37,235 bases of DNA from Chara braunii (GCA_003427395.1 BFEA01000171.1:2255274-2292508); one strand, 5' to 3'; counted from the stretch's first letter, positions 10,871 to 21,015 are shown. The notes: generated by a model not told the origin, from the letters alone. Made by a program: numbers and translations.

Positions 10871-11482
10871 TAATTAATTCTTTTTGTGCTTTTTGATGAC
10901 GTCTCGAAGATTTGTGTAAATCCCGTCTGGTTGATTGACATGTGGACTAACGGTCGTTCCTCGATCGGGCGCCAGCCTTCCGTATCTCCCCCGCCGACGC
11001 GCCCCTTCCCCTACAACGAGGAAAGGACACGTGTATGCGAGTGGGACGTACAGAAAGTTGTCGCACGCATTAGCGGGCAATATTACTTCCCTCCTGAAAA
11101 TCGCTGCTCCGGATTCGTGGATGCGGGCTTTGTCATTATCGATATGCACTTTCCACCCTACTCAGTATTGTTGCCATTTAACGAGTTGATAGTCATTCTG
11201 TGGACGGCAGTGGCGCCCCATTGGCCTCAACCCTATGCACTGCGTGCCAGCGTTTCAATCGCTACGAATCGAAGGGCTTCCACTACCGGGTACGGAGTGA
11301 AGACGAGCACAAGGAAAGAGCCACGCGGCCGAGGCCATCCACATCCAACTCGGAACTGACCCACGAGCGACTTCGGGACTTGATACGGAAACGAGATACG
11401 CGGAGTGTGCCAATGCCCTTCCGCTCTAAACGAATATCCGTAGCCTGGTGGGAAGCTCGACAATACTTTTTGGATTGAATTT
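10871..11482 (+). other. Unidentified ORF scraps before repeat copy 2
   Basis: Two overlapping open frames (about 10886-11359 and 11200-11478) give protein-like but unrecognised sequence, including a CTACQRF motif and a basic segment rich in Arg/Glu. Neither has a clear start or a domain I know. The stretch could be coding debris of another retroelement, or simply open by chance in GC-rich DNA. No polypurine tract is evident immediately before 11483. Confidence 0.25.
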
Positions 11483-11700
11483 GGATTTTTCTCTTTTCGC
11501 GCCGTGCCCGCTCGCACATTCCGCGACGTGCGAAAGCAACCGACTTACTTCATCGGCCTAACACGGGGGATTTCAGTTCTGTCTGTGTCCCCACACTCAA
11601 TTTTTCAAAAATCCTTGGCACACCCCATCTTGCTGTTTTTCTGGGCCTTTATTCCGCACCTTCAGCACTCCAAACGAAAGACAGCACAGGGCGTGAGGTT
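11483..11700 (+). repeat. 218-bp terminal repeat, copy 2
   Basis: This matches 488-705 over its full length with no gaps, differing at about 18 positions that are mostly transitions. Unlike copy 1 it is not followed by a primer-binding site. LINE-derived sequence begins within about 100 bp. It could be the 3' LTR of the upstream element or a fragment of another family member. Confidence 0.75.
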
Positions 11701-11804
11701 AGCTCGTCACATGGTGGCTCCATCACCAAGGGGGCCGCCCCCCGGAAAGACAGCAGGTCACATGGGTTCCCCAGGGGACCCCAATCTGGGTTTTAGAGGT
11801 TAAG

Positions 11805-13898
11805 ATGTCTGCAGAAGGGAGGACCCCAGTAAACGATGAATGGATAGCAGCCTCGCCCCTGGCCAAACTCTCCCAATGGAATCATCAGAACACGTCACTC
11901 TTCGGACGGCCGCTGGTTATCAACAATGTAGTCCTAACATCCCTATGGTACAAGTCTGTTCTCTGGCCGCTGAGTGAGGGTGCCTTGAAATCCCTGAAGA
12001 GAAGAGTGGCAGCCTACCTATGGAGAGGCGGCAGTGAAAACCCCCATGCCATCGGCCGAGTCGCGTGGGACTCGGTTACCCAACCTAAGACAAAAGGGGG
12101 GCTCGGCATATTAGACCCCCTTACTCAATCCCAGGCCCTTAGTCTACAATGGATTGTGAGGCTGATCTTTGTAAACCTGCTGGTATGGCGGCCTCTAGCT
12201 CTTCAGCAGATCGCCCGGCTTGCCCCGGAGGCTCCCCCCATAGTCCATCCTCTTCAATGGTTGGATGACCGCTATTGGAGAGTACCTCGCCGTCCCCGGG
12301 GGGGGGAGGGGCGAAGGTATGACTTCTGGCCTCGCCTGTTAAAAACTTGGAGGAGACTTTCACCCCCGTGTCGTCCACCCCCAACCAGATGGGATGAAGT
12401 GGCAAGACAACCCCTCTTTGGCAACCGCTGGATCACCAACGGTCAGAATCAGATCTTTTGTAGCTTTGAAGCCCCATGGAAAGAATGGGTGAAGAATGGG
12501 GTAACCCGGGTGAGAGAACTGTGGGACATTGAGAAAAAGGATTGGAAGGGCCCGGAGGAGATGAAGGAGAGTCTGAGATACTGCCATAACACAGAATCAG
12601 CATTGGAGGAGGTCACGGAAGCCCTTCCGGTGGGATGGCGGCTCATCTTGTGCAACGTTCCACTGGTGCAGGAGGAGGACTGGGTGTCCAAGGACGGGTG
12701 GACCGATAGAGTGGGCTTAGTTCACCTGGTACGATCGGAGGAAGCATTGATCGAATGGTATAACAAAAAGGAAGGGGGGCCATTAGTTGGAAGCCGGGAT
12801 CCCTTCCAATGGATATCGAAGGCGACCCTATCCAGAATTAGGATTATAGGGGAAGGGGAGAACATAAGGGCGTTCATGCCCTAGATGGTTGTACAAGACT
12901 TACCTATAGATCCACTGGAGTGGTGCTGGAGCCAAGACGTACGACATAAACCGGGACAGGTAAGCTCAACAGCGCTGGCCGACCTCTCAGTGAAAGCAAC
13001 CTACAGGAAGATCAGAACCAAACGGTATCTGAAGGACGTCGTAATTGACAGATGGCAGATGCACCTCAACGTGGAAAGACAACTCCTCACCCCAATTCGA
13101 TGGTTTAGTGATACCAAATGCAGACCTGCCAAAATAACGTCCCTGCAATGGAAGATACTGCATCGCTGTTTACCAACAAATGATTGGTTGATTGATCACT
13201 CGCACTTGGAACAGCAGGGTCGGGCCCTCCCTTAGTGTTCGCGCTGTCTGTCGGGCTTCCCAACAAAGAAGAGAGCAGAAACAATAGAACACATCTTTCT
13301 GCGATGCCCGACATCAGTTTTAACTTGGAGATGGTGGGATAGAGTGTGGCAACAAATCGTTCCTGGACATCGGTGGCTGTGGGAATGGCGTGCCATTCTC
13401 ACGGGTCACTACCCGCCTCTCCAAGGAGACACGTTTGCCTGGAACATGTTCCACTTGGGTAGAAGAATGGTCCTATGGATTTTATGGTGGCATCGTTGTA
13501 CTTTGGTTTTTGACCAGGTTCGAGTCGAGGGAGAGGAGAGGATCGAACAGTTTAAGCATCACATACAAATGGAACTCGAATACAGATGGAAGTCTATCAA
13601 ACTCACCCTAGATACCCTCCACAGGCCAAAAGAAATCGCTGAGAGGATAATGCAATTTTCTAGGGAATGGCTGGGAGGAGATCGAGAAGGGTGGGTAGCA
13701 AAGGTGAGTTGGTCAGGGGATGGGAATAGATGTGAGGAGGGGGAGGAAAGACAAAGAGAGAAGACGGTGCCACGAGATTATCGATTGAAGTTTAAAGATT
13801 GGCTAAACATCGACTGTTGTGTACCCCTGAGACCTGCAGAGGACTTTCCGGACCCATTCCCGCCCCACCCACTGTCCCTAGAACTGCGAACATCGTGA
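11805..13898 (+). pseudogene. LINE ORF2 C-terminal part (RT thumb, zf-RVT)
   Basis: A single frame of about 698 codons is interrupted by two TAG codons, at 12882-12884 and 13233-13235. Near the start, KSLKRRVAAYLWRG and the downstream VAWDSV...KGGLGILD block match the conserved region that follows the LINE RT palm. After the second stop, C-X2-C-X14-H-X4-C (CSRC...EHIFLRC) starting at 13236 is the zf-RVT zinc finger, followed by the usual Trp-rich tail (13300-13500). The catalytic RT palm and any endonuclease are missing. Both TAGs could be CAG codons changed by one C-to-T. It ends at a TGA at 13896-13898. Confidence 0.85.
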
Positions 13899-13956
13899 TA
13901 CCCTTTCCTCTTCAGCAGAATGGCAGCCCTCCTTCAAGCTATCCAAGTTTTTATTC

Positions 13957-14368
13957 CAGTCTATTTCATTCTAATGCAGTGTGGGCATAGTTTGGTTGGA
14001 AGGAAAAGGAAGGACCCACTGGTGCCCCCTAGTGGCTCCTTCCGAGACCCTGTCTGGGCATAAGGTGGGAGAGAAAGTTAGGGACTACCAGGTTGCAGTG
14101 TTATTAGTCGGACCCAGGCTCACACCTGCGCAGTCAATCCTCTGGTCTCCAGAGTAATCAATGTCGGCAGGCATCTTCCCAGTCTATTTCATTCTAATGC
14201 AGTGTGGGCACAAATGGGGGGGCAGGAGAAGGGAGGATCCACTAGTGCCCCCAAGTGGCTCCTCCCAGAACCCTGTCCGGGCATAAGGTGGGAGAGAGAG
14301 TTAGAAGCTCACATCTACGCAGTCAATCCTCTGGTCTCCAGAGTAATCAATGCTGGCAGGCATCTTCC
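13957..14368 (+). repeat. Two tandem units in the LINE 3' UTR
   Basis: A unit starting CAGTCTATTTCATTCTAATG occurs at 13957 and again at 14180, a period of 223 bp. The second unit is about 35 bp shorter through an internal deletion. Both keep a CTCTGG-TCT-CCAGAG hairpin. The duplication sits between the stop codon and the poly(A) tail. Confidence 0.85.
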
Positions 14369-14536
14369 AGACATCCTCCTACGATCATTCTATGTATCAT
14401 ATTGTATTCATACTATGTATGGGACGCTGGACCCGTTTTCCAGCAGGTGACGCTCCCCACCAATAGATGGAGCCTCTCCCCAGGTGCTAGCGGTGACTGC
14501 TTCCAACAGCATCACTAGCATGAGGGGACTGCATTT

Positions 14537-14565
14537 AAAAAATAAAAAAAAAAAAAAAAAAAAAA
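14537..14565 (+). repeat. LINE poly(A) tail
   Basis: An A-run of about 28 bases has one T near its start. It lies at the end of the LINE 3' UTR and in the orientation of its ORF. Confidence 0.85.
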
Positions 14566-15003
14566 GTCTCTACCAGCCTACCCCTCCTTTATGTAGCAAC
14601 GAAATCCTACACTTCAGCTCTGACCTCTTACTACTGCAAGAAATCCTTGGTGAGGCCCAAATGCCCTAGATGATCTAACTGTATCTTTTGATTATTTTGT
14701 GCCCATGTGTGCAGAAACCAAGGTCTGCCTTTGCCCTGTCTTCCTGAGCACTCTTTCCACTCACTAAGGATCATCAGTCCTAGTTCACTGCGAATTTGCC
14801 CTTCTGACATCTGAGAGTCTTACCCAGCGTTCGTTTACAAGTCGGCCTTCCTCAGCCTTACCTCCCCCTAAGAACTACGCTATATTCTTCTCTCAAATCT
14901 TCTTTTTTTTTTTTCTTGGGAGAAATTTGACATGTCACATTTGAATTCCAATGAGACCATCGGGGCACACCCCTACATATCAACCCGGTACAAACCTGCT
15001 GAG
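14566..15003. other. No gene seen
   Basis: Unremarkable sequence with a T-run near 14904-14914. Nothing coding or repeated elsewhere in the window was recognised. Confidence 0.4.
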
Positions 15004-15299
15004 AATTGCCATTTCGTTAAAACTGACATTTTTTTCTAAATTCACGAAATTGAGCGTACCAAAAAACAACATTTTTTAGTGTTTTTTTGTCCTCATGACT
15101 TGGATGATCACATCATCGGGTGTCGTGGTGACTCCCGATGATCTGACTATCAGATGTATGTTAACGACACTTTACGTTGAGGTACATCAGATGGACAAAG
15201 TGAGATAACCACTTTCTCACCCGATGAGCACTGAAATTTTGACTAAGTCCACTTTCGTGAATTTAGAAAAAAATGTCAGTTTTAACGAAATGTCAGTTT
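15004..15299. mobile_element. MITE-like element with 39-bp perfect terminal inverted repeats
   Basis: Bases 15011-15049 are the exact reverse complement of 15253-15291 (39 of 39). The pairing extends imperfectly outwards to about 15004 and 15298. The internal 200 bp is non-coding and holds a second nested stem (ATCATCGGG at 15112-15120 with CCCGATGAT at 15134-15142). A GAG triplet flanks each side (15001-15003, 15300-15302), which might be a 3-bp target duplication but could be chance. Size, long inverted repeats and lack of coding sequence fit a non-autonomous DNA transposon (MITE) of unassigned superfamily. Confidence 0.8.
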
Positions 15300-15732
15300 G
15301 AGGCCAATACTCAAATCTTTCATTACCTTCCAAATTCTTTCAATCACCTTCACTACCTACCTACCACTTCTCCTAAGGCTTATACAGGGGACCCCTGCAA
15401 ACATATCTTTGTTGTCTCCCTCAGCCCATCAGAGGGGACGCATGTTCTCCCCCGCCCCAACCATGGTGGTCAAGGATGGAGTGGGGCCGCCGGTGGCGGT
15501 CTGGCTAACGCAAAGACCGAGCATTTTGCCAATAGATGCGCTTCCCTTTTCATCGTCCCCCACCCCCAGCCGAATAACAGCGGTGTCTAAGGCCAACACT
15601 CTCCCACACACCAGACACAACCCACTCACACCCACACTCACACCCGTGCCCTTCTTTTCTTTTTTTCCTTTTTCTTTCGGTGCCTACCCTTCAGTCGCAC
15701 GGGATGGTGTTTGTCGTTTTTCCCTTTTTTTT

Positions 15733-15768
15733 GGGGGGGGGATGGAGGGGGGGAGGGAGGGGGGGGGG
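15733..15768 (+). repeat. G-tract cluster, potential G-quadruplex
   Basis: Four G-runs (9, 7, 3 and about 10 G) are separated by loops of 5, 1 and 1 nt, directly after a T-run. This fits the canonical G4 pattern on the plus strand. Run lengths may also be affected by sequencing error. Confidence 0.7.
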
Positions 15769-15998
15769 AACACATTCAATTTCATTGCAGAACAACACCT
15801 GAAGAGAGGCCGGGCGAAATCCCACTTACGCTGATTCTTCATTTTTGGCCGTTGATCTTCTTAATCTACGCTCATAAGTTGAGAATTCAGGTAAGTGGGA
15901 CTTGGCTCCGGGGACCTCACAATTCAACCCGGAATTATCCTGGCAGGATCAGCCGGTTTAGCTTATGCAAAGGACACCAATGCAAACAAAATTGACAC

Positions 15999-16265
15999 TT
16001 GCAATTGCAACTTGAGATACTCTGTGAGGACGACCAATGTCCGTTACCGGACTACAGGGTTCACCACAAAGCCTTTCGAAACATGGAAAATCAGCATCGC
16101 GTCTTTGCCACACAGCCTTTCGACACAACTATTTTCAACAAAGTTTCAAAACATGTCAGGGAGTTGAGCCTCGAAAGGCCTCTCAATGGGCAACCTCTTC
16201 CCACTGTCGGTGCGAATACCCTTATAAGGGTATTCGCCCTGGTTTTTGCAAGAGACAGAAAATAA
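15999..16265 (+). CDS. Unrecognised open frame, possible exon
   Basis: The frame is open for about 88 codons and reads as balanced, protein-like sequence with a CEDDQCPLPDY motif, but it starts at a non-ATG codon and I recognise no domain. Its 3' part runs through a 26-bp palindrome at 16212-16237, which argues against functional coding there. It could be an exon, a decayed transposon piece, or chance. No splice-site pair could be assigned. Confidence 0.15.
   Translation: MQLQLEILCEDDQCPLPDYRVHHKAFRNMENQHRVFATQPFDTTIFNKVSKHVRELSLERPLNGQPLPTVGANTLIRVFALVFARDRK
16212..16237. repeat. 26-bp perfect palindrome
   Basis: The arms GCGAATACCCTTA and TAAGGGTATTCGC meet with no spacer. The right half plus the next 14 bases (AAGGGTATTCGCC, then GGTTTTTG) resembles 36041-36064 (CAAGGGTATTTGCC, then GGGGTTTTTG), so part of it belongs to a dispersed repeat. 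Confidence 0.9.
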
Positions 16266-16727
16266 GTTTAGTTCAAAGTCTGAGTACACCATGTGAGTCG
16301 TGGTTGTGTTCCGGTTATGCCGACTGAGTGGTTGACGAGAAATAGAGAGTGTGCAGGCACGCAGGCTTGAGGCGAGAATGATCTCTTCTTTTGTTTATGA
16401 TTGTAAAACCGACGTGATTACCGACAAAATTTTTATTGTTGATTTAAACTAGGATTAAAATATTTCGTCTTTTGATTGCTACGCTTGGCCGTGACATGTG
16501 CTTACGTGCGGAGGGCGACGTCGACGGCGACACAGTTCTGTATAATGAGCAAAGTGAATGTAAGGTTGGGGATGCGAGAACGAGCGGCCTCACGGTGCAT
16601 GCAGGAGGTTAGTGGCCGTGGGATTAGTTGGTAGGCCGAGATGTGGCTTTGGGACGTTTCGGCAGACTCGCGCACCATGTGGTACCCAATTATATAAGCT
16701 ACCGCTAGTGCTAAAACCAGCCTTGGG

Positions 16728-16790
16728 CCTAGCACTATTGGTTATGGTTTCGGACTTTCACTAGGGAGATTGAGGGATCAAGGCTAGCAG
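16728..16790 (+). mobile_element. tRNA-related SINE head, copy 1
   Basis: Bases 16735-16764 align with 36644-36673 at about 23 of 30 positions, sharing GGTTAT and GGACTTTCAC, which resemble the D-arm and anticodon arm of tRNA-Glu-type SINE heads. The T-arm/B-box here is weak. Downstream sequence (to about 16990) carries a GCTGCCC-ACA-GGGCAGC hairpin at 16878-16894. The SINE 3' end is not identified. Confidence 0.45.
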
Positions 16791-17039
16791 GCAACAACGC
16801 AAGAGTAATGGAGCAATTTGAAGAGGCCGAGGGGTTGAGGGCCCGGGCCGCCCGACGATGGTATCCCCCATGGTTTTGCTGCCCACAGGGCAGCTCGGCA
16901 GCATTGGGCAGCCTGCCGACCACAAGCAGTCGGTCACCCAAGATAAAAGAAACTGGACCTTTGACCAAGCGGTTAGGCAAAAATCTTTGGGTATTTTTGT
17001 TGGAACAGCCGAAGAAAATTAGGGGGTTAGGATGAACCT

Positions 17040-18240
17040 TAAATTCTCCCCGATTATCCGTCGATAGTAACCCTTAAACTTGGGTAATTGAACGGAGGTT
17101 TCTACCGCTCCTCGGGTCCACCTTTTCTGTCCGATTTGGGGCTGCTTGTGGAACAGCTGGCCATGGGGCAAGGGTATGCTTGTGAGTCTTCACGTAGCCT
17201 TCCTACACTAACTAAATGATGAGAGGATGAGGCCTAAAAGTTTATTTAATTTAATAATTAAATTAAAAATGGGTAATAAATAAATAATAATCATAAAAAG
17301 TTGTGGAAATGAGTGATTAGTTTATTATTTAACGAATTTTATATAATTATTATCTCGAGGATTTTAACCAGATTTTACCTGATTAATATTACCCGTCGAT
17401 TCAAGTTGATTTTATCTTATCCCTCACTGATTTCGACCTGATTTTCGCTGCATGTTACCCTTGTTATAACCCTCTTAATACTAGTGTGTGTGCGAGTGAA
17501 TGAGTGTCGTGTGGGACTGAGTACTCGCTACGGGTTACTACATTGCACTACTAACGAGTGGAGGTATGACAACGGTCCAACGGTAAACGTTTCATGGAAA
17601 CGGCAGTCTGACTACGACGGATATTTAGCCAGCAACGGTACGGGCCACTATAGTTCAACTCCAATATTTTGGTACGGCTACTGGTACAGCGACAGTACAG
17701 GTTACCACAATTGGTGGCAATACTTTTAGTGCGACTACAAACACATGATAAGAATGGTACACTGCAGTCAGACATGGTTATTCCCTTATATGATGCTTTG
17801 GACGATCTAGCGGCTTGGTACAGTTCACCACTCCGATAGTCACGTCATTCCTTGGTCCACTGGATACTGGTTGAGGGTTACCGGGTCGAATCCTTCGTAC
17901 CCCGGATATGCTTCTGCTGATGGAAGATGATACAGGCTTGTGCCTATAAATTTTATGGTACCGACGGTTCGGTAGGGCTCATGACTAGTACTGAGGCCGC
18001 ATATAGGCCAGACCTTGGCGGAAGGAGGGGCGTGGTGTGCCTGGTGTACGCAGCAGTCCAGTATCTCACTTCGAGGGGAGATGTTCCTGGTGCTGGAGGC
18101 GGACAGGGCGAGTTCGAGGGGCGAGTCTAGCGTGCCACTTCAGGGGGACGTGCTCCTAGTCGTGGAAGGGTGCAAGGGGAGAAGGTGTCGCATGCCAAGA
18201 GAGGGGAAACAAAACGGTGTGCCCGATGTCTATAGAGAGC
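17040..18240. other. AT-rich to mixed stretch, no supported gene
   Basis: 17230-17480 is AT-rich and holds a near-palindrome at 17245-17267 (9-bp arms around a 5-nt centre). 17550-17960 is enriched in GGTAC and CGAC words and contains short open frames of odd composition. I recognise no protein, RNA or element. Confidence 0.4.
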
Positions 18241-18920
18241 GAGTTCATCGCTGGCTATGAGACCAATGAAGCACTGGTGATGTGAACGAGTTCATCGCTG
18301 ACTATGAGACCAGCCAAGCGCTGGTAAACGAGATCTCATTAGCACAGTGATGAGAGACTAACCAAACAGGCTGGTAGCAAGATCTTATTAGCACAGTGAT
18401 GAGACTAGCCAAACGGGCTCGTAATGAGATAAGACAAGCGCGGTGATGAGAGACCAGTCAAACGAGCTGGTAATGAGATATAACAAGCATAGTGATGAAA
18501 AACCAGCCAAACGGGCTGGTAACGAGATCTGATTAGCACAGTGATGAGAGACCAGTCAAACGGCCTTGTAACGAGATCTGATTAGCACATTGATAAGAGA
18601 CCAGCCAAACGGGCTGGTAATGGGATCAGATAAGTGTGGTGATGAGAGATTAGTCAAACGAGTTGTTAATGAGATCTGACAAGTGCAGTGATAAGAGACC
18701 AACCAAACACGTTGGTAGTAAGATTTGACAAGCATAGTGAGAAGATCAACCTTAGCGTTAGTGATGAGTCTAGCCAAACGCGCTGGTAACGGGATCCGCC
18801 AAACATGGTGAGGGGCAAACCTATAACGTCGGTAATGGAGATCAGCCACGTCACTGGTGATGGGATCAATGACACTACCGGTGCCGAGATCAGCCATTAC
18901 CGTCGAAGATGAGCCAGGAA
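18241..18920. repeat. 49-bp minisatellite with a hairpin in each unit
   Basis: The word GTGATGA or a near variant recurs at 18347, 18396, 18443, 18492, 18541, 18590, 18639, 18688 and 18737, with spacing 49 bp almost throughout. Two further 47-bp units lead the array (18241 and 18288, GAGTTCATCG) and decayed units trail to about 18920. The unit core is ACCAGCC-AAACG-GGCTGGT, a 7-bp stem with a 5-nt loop, perfect at 18501 and 18599. A unit at 18697 has ACCAAC/GTTGGT, where both arms changed together. The period is not a multiple of three, so open frames through it are not protein repeats. Confidence 0.9.
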
Positions 18921-19181
18921 ATTGGGCGTTTGTGGGCACAAGCGCGTTCAAGCATATAGTGAAGGATTGTTCGTTAACGCTAACACGCTATTCACAGGGA
19001 CCCCCCACTGTCATTGAGCCTAATCTAATATGAAAGGTTGTGGTAACCAGTTTGAAACACGGTTGATAAGTGTTGAAGGTTTGAGGCGCAAATCTCTCTA
19101 ATCAAAATCCGGTATTTATTTCTCAAGTGACTGTCCTACAGATTCAGACCCAGACAAAAGCAGTGACAATTAAGTCATGTG

Positions 19182-19183
<2 letters not shown>

Positions 19184-19217
<34 letters not shown>
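19184..19217. repeat. (CA)n microsatellite
   Basis: About 17 CA units run directly into an artificial adapter sequence at 19218, so the real length of the repeat is unknown. Confidence 0.95.
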
Positions 19218-19219
<2 letters not shown>

Positions 19220-19255
19220 GTCTCTTATACACATCTAGATGTGTATAAGAGACAG
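19218..19255. other. Nextera mate-pair junction adapter (artefact)
   Basis: The segment is CTGTCTCTTATACACATCT followed immediately by its reverse complement AGATGTGTATAAGAGACAG. These are two Tn5 mosaic-end sequences in the arrangement created when mate-pair fragments are circularised. It is not biological sequence. Confidence 0.98.
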
Positions 19256-19291
19256 GTTCATGGTTGTGAAGCCGAATGTTCTCTTTTCGAA
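19256..19291 (+). repeat. 36-bp exact copy of 10249-10284 behind the adapter
   Basis: All 36 bases are identical to 10249-10284 and in the same orientation. Together with the adapter, this is what a read through a circularised fragment from about 10249 to 19217 (about 8.97 kb) would show. It should be regarded as misplaced read sequence, not as a genomic duplication. Confidence 0.9.
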
Positions 19292-19386
19292 NNNNNNNNN
19301 NNNNNNNNNNNNNNNNNNNNNNNNNNNNNNNNNNNNNNNNNNNNNNNNNNNNNNNNNNNNNNNNNNNNNNNNNNNNNNNNNNNNNN
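19292..19386. other. Assembly gap (95 N)
   Basis: A run of N. The true gap begins at 19218, not here. Confidence 0.99.
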
Positions 19387-19421
19387 AGAGAGAGAGAAAG
19401 AGAGAGAGAGAGAAAAAAAAA

Positions 19422-19458
<37 letters not shown>
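19387..19458. repeat. (AG)n and A-run low complexity
   Basis: AG repeats, an internal A19-20 run, and more AG repeats sit against the gap. Low complexity on both sides of the gap explains why it was not closed. Confidence 0.95.
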
Positions 19459-19461
<3 letters not shown>

Positions 19462-19837
19462 AACTCTCAATGCCTTCTGCACCGATCACCCTTCACAAAA
19501 GGAACGCTAAGACTGTTGTCGCTCTGTATATACCCAATTTCACGAATGTGGTTGTGATTTCCACCTAATCCATTGCAGGGTTGCGCACAACGCGGACAGG
19601 GTATGTATATGATTCATCACAAAAATGCACTTACAGAGGGGGCGGCTAAACAAACATCATACATAACCATGACATCTTGAGACTATATTCCTTAAGCGGT
19701 GTCCCGTGCAAAGGCGGGCTCCTCGATCTTGCTTAAATCTGATGGAACTGAGTCTGTGAATGAGCCTCGAGAACCGAGAGCTCCTATGGGTTGCAGAGAG
19801 CAGACACGAGGATAAAAGGGGGGGGTTACTACTATCA

Positions 19838-19839
<2 letters not shown>
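19459..19839. other. No gene seen
   Basis: Ordinary sequence without a supported gene or structured repeat. Confidence 0.4.

Positions 19840-19933
<94 letters not shown>
19840..19933. repeat. (TTA)n microsatellite, about 94 bp
   Basis: About 30 triplets with one extra T near 19870. Translations of it are homopolymers and not genes. Confidence 0.95.
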
Positions 19934-20974
19934 CAGTATTAGTATTAGTATTGCTTTTTGTAAAACGTCGAGTACGTGAATGGGAAGCCAAGTGCAGCCC
20001 TGGATGAGAACTGTGTCCATATATTATTCACGAAAACTGAAGGATGGATCCGCTTGATCTCTTGAGTCATCTTGAAGGAAACTCCCTAATAAGAGGGTAG
20101 AGCCGACAACACCAGGTTATCATTCCTTTGACAAGTTCAAAATCTAGCTTACCGATTGATCTGTGAGCCTTTCCCCAACAAACGGGGCGTGGCTGTTGAG
20201 ACTAAGGGCTTTGATGTACGCTTCTAGACGACCACGAGTGGAATGTATGTCCAGCAAACGATAATTGCAAAAATATCCAAGAGCTTGGTCCGGGTTTTCA
20301 TGCGTACTCCCGTGGTTTTATGCACGTTTGACACTTATCCCCGATTATGCTATGCTCATACCTGAGTCCCTCACAAAATATAGGATTGTGATGTGGATTT
20401 GAGAAATCCCACAGGGTTTTAATTTGATAAAATTCGCAAAAATCTCTCCCAAGGGCTTAAGCCAAATGTTGTCGGTGCCCTGTACACGCTAAATGGCACT
20501 TTCAGTGTCCTAATAGCGTGCGGTCACCCTGATGTTTCTGTCTGAAAAAGAGTGTGGTAATACCCATTCGACCAGTTTCTCTTTTGTGCTCCTTGGAGCG
20601 AAGTAAATATCAGTTTTGCCCCCGCATTTCGGGGGTCTTGCAAGCGTGACCTTTGATTTGGGCTCGACCTAGATCTTCCTCATGCAGGCCTGAATTTTTA
20701 TTTTTTATTTTTTTTTAATTCCCTCAATATCTCAGTGTCTGGAGAGGGTCATTAAGTTCAGGCTCTCTGTGGGGTGAGGACATGCAAGTCAACCCCACAT
20801 CCCTTTCCCACCGTTGAGGACCTCCGAAGCGGGCGCAGCGGGTGACAGACGCTGTTTCCTTCGGCTTCAACAACAGACAGATGACCCCTCCCCAGGTATC
20901 CTCACAGCGGCACCAAAGCGGTACTAGCAGTCCCCTTTTTTTTTCCCTCGCTGTGGGGTTCTGTCGATTAATCC

Positions 20975-20980
<6 letters not shown>
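19934..20980. other. No gene seen; one strong hairpin
   Basis: A CCCCCG-CATTT-CGGGGG hairpin lies at 20619-20635. T-rich runs occur at 20697-20716. No coding region was recognised. Confidence 0.4.

Positions 20981-21015
<35 letters not shown>
20981..21015. repeat. (ATT)n microsatellite
   Basis: About 11 triplets that abut the mitochondrial rRNA fragment directly. Confidence 0.95.

Larger units (their letters stand above)
11701..14565 (+). mobile_element. 5'-truncated LINE (non-LTR retrotransposon)
   Basis: The segment begins inside the C-terminal part of a LINE reverse transcriptase, carries the downstream RT-associated zinc finger, a 3' UTR with a duplicated block, and ends in an A-rich tail at 14537-14565. 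Truncation at the 5' end with a poly(A) tail is the standard product of target-primed reverse transcription. I could not identify a target-site duplication: the sequence before 11701 and that after 14565 do not match by eye. The exact 5' boundary is therefore approximate. Confidence 0.85.

Noticed and set aside
17484-17729. 81-codon frame rich in Tyr, Trp, Ser and Gly
   Set aside because: It lacks a recognised domain, and its composition follows local GGTAC/TGGTAC word enrichment.
18241-18920. CRISPR-like array (regular repeats)
   Set aside because: Units are contiguous with no unique spacers, the repeats are diverged, and the context is eukaryotic.
18556-18951. 131-codon minus-strand frame across the minisatellite
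   Set aside because: The repeat period is 49 bp, so the frame changes every unit. Openness is accidental.
19127-19568. Open frames across the (CA)n, adapter and N region
   Set aside because: They translate an adapter artefact, Ns and microsatellites.
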